Assembly (NCBI GenBank): GCA_003154025.1
Contig: PMCE01000216.1
Location: 1 to 6,111 of the forward strand
Direction of reading: 5' to 3'
DNA: 6,111 bases
Origin: Syntrophaceae bacterium
Lineage (GTDB): Bacteria > Desulfobacterota > SM23-61
Shown piece after piece: positions 1-6,087 of this stretch. Position numbers and translations under genes: made by a program. The notes under the pieces were generated by a model. It ran no database searches and had not been told where the DNA came from. It saw only the letters and a program-made list of their open reading frames with translations. Position 1 is the first letter of the stretch, and the number at the start of each line of letters is the position of its first letter.

Positions 1-1
1 G

Positions 2-19
2 CTAGAGTGCCTAGAGTTA
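2..19. repeat. Short 9-nt direct repeat at the window edge
   Basis: Two adjacent 9-nt units, CTAGAGTGC and CTAGAGTTA, agree at seven of nine positions. They end just before the ribosome binding site of the first gene. The array may continue to the left outside the window. Two units are too few to rule out chance, so this is a weak call, supported mainly by the presence of other short-period repeats in the intergenic spaces of this window. Confidence 0.35.
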
Positions 20-37
20 GAAAGATGGAGGTGCGTC

Positions 38-1018
38 ATGAGCAACGGTAAGCTCACGCGTCGTGCTTTTATCAAGGGGGCGGGGTTGTTGACCGCGGCG
101 GTAGCCGGCAGAATCTGCCTCCCTGAGAGCCTTGCCGCGGCTTCTTCCGAGGAACACAAGGTACCCAATTCCTCCGGCACCGAGGCGCCGAAGTTGAAGG
201 CGCCGGCGAATGCGTGTGACTGTCACTTTCACATCTATGATGAATGCTTTCCTCCGCCCGGGCCCACCGCCCGGCTCGTGACCAATGCCGGGGTGGCGCA
301 GTACCGACTTCTCCAGAAGCGGATCGGGACGACGCGGGCCGTGGTGGTTACGCCCAGCGCCTACGCCACCGCTAATGCCGTCACTCTCGACGCCATCGCC
401 CAACTTGGGCCATCCAATGCCCGGGGAGTCGCTGTCGTCCGCCCCGAAGCCACCGATGCCGACCTGAAGAAAATGGCGGACGGGGGCATCCGCGGGATTC
501 GTTTTACCCTCTTCGACCCCAAAACCGCGGTCACCGGTTTCGAGATGATCGAACCGCTGGCAAAGCGGGTGAACGACCTCGGCTGGCACGTGCAGGTCCA
601 TCTTCGGGGGGACCAGATTGTGGAGCAGGAGGAATTGCTGAAGCGCATCGTAGCGCCGATGGTGTTCGATCACATGGGACGCATCCCGATGCCGGACGGC
701 GTTAAGTACCCCGCCTTTCAGGTCATCTGCCGTCTGATCGATAAAGGTCGGACCTGGGTTAAGCTGTCGGGGGCCTATCAGGATACGAAGGTCGGGCCGC
801 CGACTTATGCCGACATGACCGAGGTGGCCCGAGAATACCTGAAGGCGGCACCGGAAAGGATGGTGTGGGGAAGCGACTGGCCGCACCCGACGGAGAGGGA
901 TCACAAGCCGAACGACGCCATACTCTTCGACTTGCTTGCCGAATGGGCGCCGGAGGAAGCCCTGCGGAAGCGGGTCCTGGTGGACAATCCGGCGATTTTG
1001 TATGGGTTCGGGAAGTAG
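38..1018 (+). CDS. Tat-exported amidohydrolase family protein (2-pyrone-4,6-dicarboxylate hydrolase-like)
   Basis: A 326-residue TIM-barrel hydrolase of the Amidohydro_2/COG3618 group, whose best-known member, LigI, opens the lactone 2-pyrone-4,6-dicarboxylate. The N-terminus is a twin-arginine signal: TRRAFIK at residues 7-13, a hydrophobic stretch at 14-24 and a plausible cleavage site around LAAA at 32-35. The mature enzyme should therefore act in the periplasm or outside the membrane. Visible active-site motifs are DCHFHIYD at 61-68 (the HxH of strand 1), HVQVH at 184-188, DHMG at 211-214 and GSDWPHP at 278-284, whose Asp280 is the expected general base. DNPAILYGF at 316-324 is the usual family ending. 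The ATG is well supported: GGAGGTG lies at 27-33, four bases upstream. It faces argC convergently. The true substrate is unknown, since many COG3618 proteins act on other lactones or sugars; the family call is firm, the specificity is not. No metal requirement can be assumed, because LigI itself is reported to work without one. Confidence 0.88.
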   Translation: MSNGKLTRRAFIKGAGLLTAAVAGRICLPESLAAASSEEHKVPNSSGTEAPKLKAPANACDCHFHIYDECFPPPGPTARLVTNAGVAQYRLLQKRIGTTRAVVVTPSAYATANAVTLDAIAQLGPSNARGVAVVRPEATDADLKKMADGGIRGIRFTLFDPKTAVTGFEMIEPLAKRVNDLGWHVQVHLRGDQIVEQEELLKRIVAPMVFDHMGRIPMPDGVKYPAFQVICRLIDKGRTWVKLSGAYQDTKVGPPTYADMTEVAREYLKAAPERMVWGSDWPHPTERDHKPNDAILFDLLAEWAPEEALRKRVLVDNPAILYGFGK

Positions 1019-1028
1019 GCGGAAAGGT

Positions 1029-1038
1029 GCAACGTTGC
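1029..1038. repeat. Perfect 10-nt palindrome after the hydrolase stop codon
   Basis: GCAACGTTGC is perfectly self-complementary and lies 11 bases after the stop codon of the hydrolase. It partly overlaps the start of the period-7 repeat. It has no loop and no T-run, so it is not a convincing terminator. Confidence 0.3.
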
Positions 1039-1076
1039 CAGGTGCAGGTTGCTAGTTGCTGGTTACTTGTTGTTAT
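1035..1076. repeat. Degenerate 7-nt tandem repeat, about six units
   Basis: Reading in steps of seven from 1035 gives units such as TTGCCAG, TTGCTAG and TTGCTGG, followed by the more diverged TTACTTG and TTGTTAT. The consensus is approximately TTGCTRG. The array begins 17 bases after the hydrolase stop codon. A related period-7 array lies just after the copA stop codon at the other end of the window. Units one, three and four agree best; the rest are degenerate. The function is unknown, and it resembles decayed intergenic minisatellite DNA. Confidence 0.55.
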
Positions 1077-1102
1077 GCCCGCTGTCATCGGGAATCGGGC
1101 AT
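1075..1102. other. Possible hairpin in the 3' region of the hydrolase transcript
   Basis: ATGCCCG at 1075-1081 pairs with CGGGCAT at 1096-1102 across a 14-base loop. No run of T follows on either strand, so this is not a canonical intrinsic terminator. It could protect the 3' end of the hydrolase mRNA or be incidental. This is a weak call. Confidence 0.25.
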
Positions 1103-1106
1103 GTTC

Positions 1107-1134
1107 GTAGGGGCGATTCATGAATCGCCCCTAC
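1107..1134. repeat. Perfect 28-nt palindrome, intergenic REP-like element (copy 1)
   Basis: Outer arms GTAGGGGCGA and TCGCCCCTAC enclose the core TTCATGAA, and all 28 positions are self-complementary. The element lies between the convergent hydrolase and argC genes, where hairpin-forming repeats are commonly found. A second copy with the same outer arms and a different core is at 1255-1283. Both are followed by AA on the right. From memory, palindromes of this GTAGGGGCGA type are scattered through intergenic DNA of many anaerobic bacteria. There is no T-run, but a hairpin this stable could still pause polymerase or block 3' exonucleases. Confidence 0.8.
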
Positions 1135-1254
1135 AACCGGTCCCAAAAGTTATGACGCTCAGTATGGTTGGCGGTTAGTCGCTGCTGCCTCATTGGGATT
1201 CCGGGCGGGCAACAAGGGACGGGTGACGAGGAACCGGCTTTAAACTCCGAACCT

Positions 1255-1283
1255 CTTAAGGGCGACCGGCCGGTCGCCCCTAC
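1255..1283. repeat. REP-like palindrome (copy 2) beside the argC stop codon
   Basis: A perfect 20-nt palindrome at 1260-1279 has arms GGGCGA and TCGCCC around the core CCGGCCGG. The right flank continues CCTACAA exactly as in copy 1, while the left flank (TTAAG) is diverged from the expected TTGTAGG. It ends about ten bases from the argC stop codon, so it sits in the argC 3' untranslated region. On the argC strand no poly-T follows, so termination by it would be non-canonical. The same family as the element at 1107-1134 is clear from the shared arms. Confidence 0.75.
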
Positions 1284-1290
1284 AAGCCTG

Positions 1291-2328
1291 TTACGGGTAA
1301 ATCGGAACGACGTCAATCCCCAGGGACTCTTCCAATCCCAGCATCAGATTCATGCTCTGGATGGCCTGGCCCGAGGCTCCTTTGACCAGGTTGTCGATGG
1401 CCGAGAGGATGATGAGGCGGTTGACCCGCTTGTCTACCTTTACCCCGATATCGCAGTAATTGGACCCGAAGACATCGGCGGTGCCGGGAAGGAGGTCGGA
1501 GGGCCTGACCCGCACGAATTTTTCCCCCCGGTAGAAATCCTGATAGATCTCGTAAATCTCTTTCTCCGCGAGGGGCTTCGCCAGGGTGGCGTAGATCGTG
1601 GAGAGGATTCCACGCTTCATCGGAACCAGGTGCGGGGTAAAGGTGATCGTGACCTTTTCCCCGGCCACCCGGCTCAGCTCCTGCTCCATCTCCGGGGTAT
1701 GCCGATGCTCGGTCACCTTATAGGCCTTGAAGTTCTCGCTCACCTCGGCAAACATGGAAGAGAGGACGGCGGAACGGCCGGCCCCGCTGACCCCTGACTT
1801 CGAGTCGGCGATGACCGTGCGATGGTCGATGAGCCTGTGTTTTAACGCCGGGGCCAGGCCCAGGATCACGCTCGTGGGATAGCAGCCGGGATTGGCAACC
1901 AGCCTGGCCTTTTTAATCTCTTCCCGGTGCAGTTCGGGGATCCCGTAGACCGCCTCCTTCAAGAGACCGGGCGCAGTATGGGGTTCATAATACTGCTCGT
2001 AGACTTTCGGGTCGGCCAGACGGAAATCCGCGCTCAGGTCCACGACCTTCACGCCTCTCTCGAGAAAACCTGGCGCCACTTCCATGACCGCCTTGTGGGG
2101 CAGGGCGGTGAAGACAAAATCACAGGCTTTGGCCAGGGACTCCACTTCCAGGGGCTGGCAGACCAGGTCGACTTCTTTCAGAATGGAAGGAAAGATCTTC
2201 CAGATGGGCTGGCCCACATTTTTTTCAGCCGTCAGTGCGGTCAGGCGAACCTTTGGGTGCCTGGCGAGCAGTCGCACCAATTCGATTCCCGTGTATCCCG
2301 TCGCTCCGATTACTCCTACACGTGTCAT
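1291..2328 (-). CDS. argC: N-acetyl-gamma-glutamyl-phosphate reductase
   Basis: This is the third step of arginine biosynthesis: NADPH-dependent reductive dephosphorylation of N-acetylglutamyl phosphate to the semialdehyde, in the cytoplasm. The 345 residues match the usual type-1 ArgC length. The dinucleotide-binding loop GATGYTG is at residues 8-14. The catalytic cysteine is Cys149 in NPGCYPTS, and the catalytic histidine lies in HRHTPE, most likely His208 by its 59-residue spacing from the cysteine. SGVSGAGR at 178-185 and PHLVPMKRGI at 232-241 are also family motifs. An in-frame ATG 45 bases upstream (2373) has no ribosome binding site and would add a charged 15-residue tail before the nucleotide-binding strand. 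The chosen ATG has AAGGGG seven bases upstream. It lies on the same strand behind rplM-rpsI, but a terminator and an inverted repeat intervene. No other arginine gene is in the window. No promoter was convincing. Confidence 0.96.
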   Translation of the reverse strand: MTRVGVIGATGYTGIELVRLLARHPKVRLTALTAEKNVGQPIWKIFPSILKEVDLVCQPLEVESLAKACDFVFTALPHKAVMEVAPGFLERGVKVVDLSADFRLADPKVYEQYYEPHTAPGLLKEAVYGIPELHREEIKKARLVANPGCYPTSVILGLAPALKHRLIDHRTVIADSKSGVSGAGRSAVLSSMFAEVSENFKAYKVTEHRHTPEMEQELSRVAGEKVTITFTPHLVPMKRGILSTIYATLAKPLAEKEIYEIYQDFYRGEKFVRVRPSDLLPGTADVFGSNYCDIGVKVDKRVNRLIILSAIDNLVKGASGQAIQSMNLMLGLEESLGIDVVPIYP

Positions 2329-2335
2329 GATTTTA

Positions 2336-2341
2336 CCCCTT
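2336..2341 (-). promoter_or_regulatory. Ribosome binding site of argC
   Basis: On the minus strand AAGGGG lies seven bases before the ATG at 2328. It decides between this start and the upstream in-frame ATG at 2373, which has no purine-rich sequence at the right distance. Confidence 0.75.
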
Positions 2342-2384
2342 TTATCTTCCTTTTCGTCGGGAGACTGAGTCATAAATCCGCTTT

Positions 2385-2475
2385 GTCATTGTGAGCGACC
2401 GAAGGAGGCGTGGCCATCTCATTGATTTCAAATTTTCAAGAGATCGCTTCGGTCATTTCACTCCCTGGCAATGAC
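2385..2475. repeat. Imperfect 91-nt inverted repeat (intergenic palindromic element)
   Basis: Two 36-base arms, 2385-2420 and 2440-2475, flank a 19-base AT-rich loop. By hand alignment 23 of 36 positions pair, with perfect outer ends GTCATTG and CAATGAC and matching inner ends ATCTC and GAGAT. The arm text (CATTGTGAGCGACCGAAG, and ATCGCTTCGGTCATTTCA on the other side) resembles a dispersed palindromic repeat that I recall from Desulfobacterota and other bacterial genomes. There is no open reading frame in it, so any movement would need a transposase supplied elsewhere. It separates argC from the rplM-rpsI terminator and would be part of any long argC leader. Confidence 0.7.
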
Positions 2476-2537
2476 TTTGCGGCACAATCGCTCAAGAAAT
2501 AGGAAATATCCAGTTGAAAACGAATTCCTCTGTGCGG

Positions 2538-2575
2538 TAAAAAAAAGGGAAGGTCCCGGAAGACCTTCCCTTTTT
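2538..2575 (-). terminator. Rho-independent terminator of the rplM-rpsI operon
   Basis: A nine-base-pair stem is formed by GGGAAGGTC at 2547-2555 and GACCTTCCC at 2562-2570 with a six-base loop. It is extended by five A-T pairs. Read in the direction of rpsI, the stem is followed by eight consecutive T (complement of 2539-2546). It starts about 17 bases past the rpsI stop codon. Five T on the plus strand mean it could also work weakly in the other direction, though no plus-strand gene precedes it here. Confidence 0.93.
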
Positions 2576-2592
2576 CCTTGCCTCCATCCGGT

Positions 2593-2985
2593 TTACCGTT
2601 TGGAGAATTGGAATCTCTTCCGGGCGCCTTTCTGGCCGTACTTTTTACGCTCCTTTTTCCTGGGGTCCCGGGTGATGAGGCCGGCCTTCTTGAGGGATTC
2701 TCGAAACTCGTCTTTCACCCTGAGCAGTCCGCGGGTGATTCCGTGGCGAATAGCGCCGGCCTGCCCTTTCTGTCCTCCGCCTTTAACCGTAACGTCGATG
2801 TCAAACTGGCCGAGAGTGCCGGTCAGTTCCAGAGGCTGGAAGATGATCATTTTAGCGGTGCCCAGCTTGAAGTAATGGTTCAGTTCCTGTTCATTCACCT
2901 TGATTTTTCCGTCTCCGGCTTTCATCCAGATTCGGGCAATCGAGGTCTTCCGTTTTCCTGTGGCATAATAGACTTTTTCGGGCAT
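2593..2985 (-). CDS. rpsI: 30S ribosomal protein S9 (uS9)
   Basis: Structural protein of the small ribosomal subunit head. Its C-terminal tail reaches into the decoding region and touches the P-site tRNA. The 130 residues are the standard bacterial length. Visible family features are [10 protein letters not shown] at residues 10-19, the signature [15 protein letters not shown] at 69-83, a basic linker [10 protein letters not shown] at 106-115 and the invariant ending FQFSKR at 125-130. The start ATG has AAGGAAGG at 2990-2997 on the minus strand, ending four bases upstream. That site overlaps the last base of the rplM stop codon, which suggests translational coupling with L13. Only 11 bases separate the two genes. 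Transcription should end at the strong terminator just downstream. Confidence 0.98.
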   Translation of the reverse strand: MPEKVYYATGKRKTSIARIWMKAGDGKIKVNEQELNHYFKLGTAKMIIFQPLELTGTLGQFDIDVTVKGGGQKGQAGAIRHGITRGLLRVKDEFRESLKKAGLITRDPRKKERKKYGQKGARKRFQFSKR

Positions 2986-2996
2986 ATGTCCTTCCT

Positions 2997-3425
2997 TTAC
3001 AAGGTATAAGCTTCAGGTTGCTGGGCCTGGTGGGGATGGGCGTCTCCGGCGTAGACTTTGAGCTTCTTGATCAGCTTGCGCCCCATTTTGTTCTTCGGCA
3101 GCATCCCCTGCACGGCCATGGTGATCAGGCGTTCGGGTTTCTTTTCGGCGATTTTTTCCGCGCTGGCCTGCTTCAGCCCACCCGGGTATCCGGAGTGGTG
3201 GGTGTAAATCTTTTCCTTCCATTTCTTCCCGGTAAGGGTTACCTTTTGCGCATTGATCACCACCACGAAATCGCCGGTGTCCTGGTGGGGGGAAAAGGTG
3301 GGCTTATTTTTTCCCCGAAGGATGAGCGCCACCCGGGAGGCCAGCCTTCCCAGGGCCTTCCCGTCGGCATCCACCACGTGCCACTTAGGGTGAATATTCT
3401 CTTTCTTTATGAGAGGAGTTTTCAT
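2997..3425 (-). CDS. rplM: 50S ribosomal protein L13 (uL13)
   Basis: Early-assembling protein of the large ribosomal subunit that binds 23S rRNA. With the start at 3425 it is 142 residues, identical in length to E. coli L13. Conserved blocks include [16 protein letters not shown] at residues 15-30, [13 protein letters not shown] at 47-59, [11 protein letters not shown] at 76-86 and the signature [19 protein letters not shown] at 107-125, then HPHQAQQP at 130-137. A TTG two codons upstream (3431) is in frame, but it would sit one base from the Shine-Dalgarno sequence. The ATG has GAGG seven bases upstream and begins MKT like other L13 proteins, so it is preferred. First gene of the rplM-rpsI operon, served by the promoter at 3456-3484. 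Confidence 0.98.
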   Translation of the reverse strand: MKTPLIKKENIHPKWHVVDADGKALGRLASRVALILRGKNKPTFSPHQDTGDFVVVINAQKVTLTGKKWKEKIYTHHSGYPGGLKQASAEKIAEKKPERLITMAVQGMLPKNKMGRKLIKKLKVYAGDAHPHQAQQPEAYTL

Positions 3426-3431
3426 GGACAA

Positions 3432-3437
3432 ACCTCA
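3432..3437 (-). promoter_or_regulatory. Ribosome binding site of rplM
   Basis: Minus-strand TGAGGT, with GAGG at 3433-3436, leaves seven bases to the ATG at 3425. This placement rules out the TTG at 3431 as the main start. Confidence 0.7.
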
Positions 3438-3455
3438 GTTGTAAATTAAATTAGA

Positions 3456-3484
3456 ATTATATAAACTTAAGAGGGAATTTTCAA
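3456..3484 (-). promoter_or_regulatory. Sigma-70 promoter of the rplM-rpsI operon
   Basis: On the minus strand a -35 box TTGAAA (3479-3484) and a perfect -10 box TATAAT (3456-3461) are separated by exactly 17 bases in AT-rich DNA. Transcription would begin near 3449, leaving a 5' leader of only about 25 bases that contains the ribosome binding site. That is too short for a structured ribosomal-protein autoregulatory leader, so any feedback on L13/S9 synthesis would have to use the start region itself or another promoter upstream. Confidence 0.85.
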
Positions 3485-3610
3485 TGGAAAAATGCGGGGG
3501 AAAAACTTTTTTGAATGGTCACCCCATGTCCCAGGTTCTATCCCTTTTAGCGGATTTTCTTCCAATACTTCGATTTGAATCGAGAATCCGGTATTCAGCA
3601 TCTTAATCAT

Positions 3611-6082
3611 ATGAGTAAAATAAATAATAATCAACCCCAAAACCTATCCCTGCCCATCCAAGGCATGACCTGTGCCTCCTGTGTCGCCCGGATCGAAAAG
3701 ACTCTGCGGGCTGTGGAGGGGGTCAAGGAGGCTAATGTCAACTTGGCCACGGAAAAGGCCAATATCCTCTACGATCCCGGCCTCGTCGATCCACAGATTC
3801 TCATCCGCAGCATCGAAGGCCTTGGCTACGGGGTCATCCGAGAGCTTGGGAAGGTGGAAAAGGTAAGCATCCCCATAGGAGGTATGACCTGCGCCGCCTG
3901 CGTGAACCGGATCGAGAGGGGCCTTCGCAAAATCGAAGGGGTGGCCGAAGTCCAGGTCAACCTGGCTACCGAAAGAGCTACGATCCAGTACCATCCTGAA
4001 AAAGTGGGGAAATCCGAGTTTCGCAAAGCGATCGAGGACCTCGGGTACCAGGTGCGGGGTTTCGAAGAAGAGGCTTCCGCGGACCGTGAAGCCGCAGCCA
4101 GGGCCGGGGAGATCCGAGTTCAGAAGAGGAAGTTCTTCATCAGCGCCGTCCTTTCGGCGGCCATCTTCTTTGGCAGCATGACTGAGTGGTTCCCGTGGTG
4201 GCCGAAGATTCTGCAAAATTATTTCATCCTTTTCCTGCTGACTACCCCGGTCCAGTTCTGGGCCGGCTGGCAGTTTTACCGGGGCTTCTGGCTGGCTCTG
4301 AAGCACGGCACCTCGGACATGAACACTCTCATCGCGGTAGGAACATCCGCCGCGTACATTTACAGCGTCATCATTACCCTCTTCCCGGAGTTGTTCCGGG
4401 CTCACGGCCTGGATTTGGGAGTCTATTACGATACCTCGGCCATGATCATCACCCTCATCCTGCTGGGCAAACTTCTGGAAGCCGTTGCCAAGGGGCACAC
4501 CTCCATGGCCATCAAGAAGCTCATGGGCCTTCAGCCTAAGACGGCCAGGGTCGTCCGGAATGGCAATGAAACGGATATCCCGGTGGACGAGGTCCGCCTG
4601 GGGGACCTCGTCGTCGTCCGTCCGGGGGAGAAGATCGCCGTCGATGGGATCGTCCGGGGGGGCGGGTCGTCGGTGGATGAGTCGATGCTCACCGGGGAGA
4701 GCATCCCCGTGGAAAAGCACCGGGGAGACCCGGTCATGGGGGGAACGATCAACAAGACCGGGGCCTTCCAGTTTGAAGCCACCAAGGTGGGCAAAGAGAC
4801 GGCCCTGGCCCAGATCATCCAGCTGGTGGAGGAGGCCCAGGGTTCCAAGGCGCCGATTCAAAGGCTGGCTGACCGAGTGGCCAGCGTCTTCGTGCCCACG
4901 GTCATATCTCTTGCCCTGGCCACTTTTGCGCTCTGGATGATCTTCGGGCCCCAGCCGGCGCTGACCCTGGCCATCCTCAACTTTGTGGCCGTCCTGATCA
5001 TCGCCTGCCCCTGCGCCCTTGGCCTGGCCACCCCTACGGCCATCATGGTGGGAACGGGGCGGGGGGCGGAGAACGGGATTCTCATCAAAGGAGGGGAGAG
5101 CCTGGAGACCATTCACCGGGTGAACGCCATCCTCTTCGATAAGACCGGGACCCTCACCCAGGGGAAGCCCACGGTCACGGACATTTTTACCTATCATGGC
5201 TTCAGCGAATCCCAAGTCCTCCAGTGGGCCGCTTCGGCGGAAAAGGGGTCCGAACATCCGTTGGGAGAAGCCATTGTCCAGGCGGCCGAGGGACGGAACT
5301 TGAATTTCCTGCCGGTAGATGGTTTCGAGGCCATTCCGGGGCAGGGAATCAAGGCCCGCATAGATGGAGAACTGATCCTCCTGGGAAACCTGAAGTTGAT
5401 GGAGGAGAACGGGATCGCCCTGGATGGCCTGGGCGGCGAGATCGAACGTCTGGCGAATGAGGGCAAAACGCCCATGGTGGTCGCCAAGAATCATGCCGCG
5501 GCGGGAATCGTCGCCGTGGCCGACACCCTCAAACCCTATTCCCGGGAAGCGGTGGAAGCCCTGCGGAAGATGGGGCTGGAGGTGATCATGATCACCGGCG
5601 ACAACGAAAAGACGGGCAAAGCCGTGGCCGTCCAAATGGGCATCCAACGGGTGCTGGCCGAGGTCCTGCCCTGGGAGAAGAGCCAGCAGGTCAAAAAGTT
5701 ACAGGAAGAAGGGAAAGTGGTGGCCATGGTGGGGGACGGGATCAATGACGCTCCGGCCCTGGCCCAGGCCGATGTGGGGATCGCCATCGGGACCGGGACC
5801 GACGTGGCCATGGAATCCTCCGACATTACCCTGATCACGGGCGACCTGCGGGCGGTGGTGGCGGCCATCCAGCTCTCCAAAAGGACGATCCGCACGATCC
5901 GGCAGAACCTTTTCTGGGCCTTCTTCTACAACATCCTGGGTATTCCCATCGCCGCCGGAATCCTCTATCCCTTCTGGGGAATCCTCCTGAACCCCATGAT
6001 TGCCTCGGCAGCCATGGCCATGAGTTCCGTGTCGGTGGTGAGCAACTCACTGCGACTGAGGAGATTTAAGCCAAATCTCTGA
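3611..6082 (+). CDS. copA: P1B-1-type copper-exporting ATPase with two heavy-metal-binding domains
   Basis: Inner-membrane pump that uses ATP to expel Cu(I) from the cytoplasm. From the ATG at 3611 it has 823 residues, typical for a two-domain CopA. In order: metal-binding domains with GMTCASC at 18-24 and GMTCAAC at 91-97; two P1B-specific helices near 173-190 and 203-222; helices near 236-258 and 272-292; actuator TGES at 361-364; the transmembrane metal site CPC at 466-468; phosphorylation motif DKTGT at 510-514; SEHP at 547-550 (nucleotide domain); TGDN at 662-665; GDGIND at 708-713; and the last two helices carrying YN at 773-774 and MAMSS at 802-806. CPC plus YN plus MxxxS is the Cu(I)/Ag(I) signature, against Zn/Cd pumps. 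An in-frame TTG at 3575 is a less likely start; neither start has a clear Shine-Dalgarno sequence. The first dozen codons are AT-rich, unlike the rest. It is divergent from rplM; no copper chaperone or regulator gene is visible. Confidence 0.96.
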   Translation: MSKINNNQPQNLSLPIQGMTCASCVARIEKTLRAVEGVKEANVNLATEKANILYDPGLVDPQILIRSIEGLGYGVIRELGKVEKVSIPIGGMTCAACVNRIERGLRKIEGVAEVQVNLATERATIQYHPEKVGKSEFRKAIEDLGYQVRGFEEEASADREAAARAGEIRVQKRKFFISAVLSAAIFFGSMTEWFPWWPKILQNYFILFLLTTPVQFWAGWQFYRGFWLALKHGTSDMNTLIAVGTSAAYIYSVIITLFPELFRAHGLDLGVYYDTSAMIITLILLGKLLEAVAKGHTSMAIKKLMGLQPKTARVVRNGNETDIPVDEVRLGDLVVVRPGEKIAVDGIVRGGGSSVDESMLTGESIPVEKHRGDPVMGGTINKTGAFQFEATKVGKETALAQIIQLVEEAQGSKAPIQRLADRVASVFVPTVISLALATFALWMIFGPQPALTLAILNFVAVLIIACPCALGLATPTAIMVGTGRGAENGILIKGGESLETIHRVNAILFDKTGTLTQGKPTVTDIFTYHGFSESQVLQWAASAEKGSEHPLGEAIVQAAEGRNLNFLPVDGFEAIPGQGIKARIDGELILLGNLKLMEENGIALDGLGGEIERLANEGKTPMVVAKNHAAAGIVAVADTLKPYSREAVEALRKMGLEVIMITGDNEKTGKAVAVQMGIQRVLAEVLPWEKSQQVKKLQEEGKVVAMVGDGINDAPALAQADVGIAIGTGTDVAMESSDITLITGDLRAVVAAIQLSKRTIRTIRQNLFWAFFYNILGIPIAAGILYPFWGILLNPMIASAAMAMSSVSVVSNSLRLRRFKPNL
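6061..6079 (+). other. Small hairpin overlapping the end of copA
   Basis: GAGATTT at 6061-6067 pairs perfectly with AAATCTC at 6073-6079 across a five-base loop, ending right at the stop codon. It is AU-rich and no T-run follows within the window, so it is not a proper intrinsic terminator. It may be incidental. Confidence 0.25.
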
Positions 6083-6087
6083 AGACA

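Noticed and set aside
17..904. A 295-codon open frame antisense to the hydrolase gene
   Set aside because: Codon-register shadow of the GC-rich plus-strand gene. The plus-strand protein has a Tat signal, catalytic motifs and a strong ribosome binding site; the antisense product has none.
1035..1134. CRISPR-like array
   Set aside because: The repeat unit is seven bases with no spacers, and the 28-nt palindrome occurs once here with one diverged relative. There are no cas genes in the window.
1019..1290. Possible tRNA or small RNA gene between the hydrolase and argC
   Set aside because: The region was read on both strands. The palindromes are fully explained as repeats, there is no cloverleaf with a T-arm GTTCRA motif, and no promoter plus terminator pair defines a small RNA.
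1168..1797. A 209-codon plus-strand open frame overlapping argC and the palindrome region
   Set aside because: In codon register with argC on the opposite strand and covering the ArgC C-terminal half. No recognisable domain and no good ribosome binding site.
2385..2475. Attachment site or insertion-sequence end
   Set aside because: No transposase or integrase frame and no target-site duplication could be identified around the inverted repeat. A dispersed palindromic element is the simpler reading.
3018..3449. A 143-codon plus-strand open frame opposite rplM
   Set aside because: Codon-register shadow of L13, whose sequence is unmistakable along its full length.
3644..5647. A 667-codon open frame antisense to copA
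   Set aside because: It is in exact codon register with copA, so it stays open simply because copA does not use TTA, CTA or TCA codons over this stretch. The translation is low-complexity (rich in D, G, H, R) and lacks family motifs, whereas copA shows every P1B ATPase motif.
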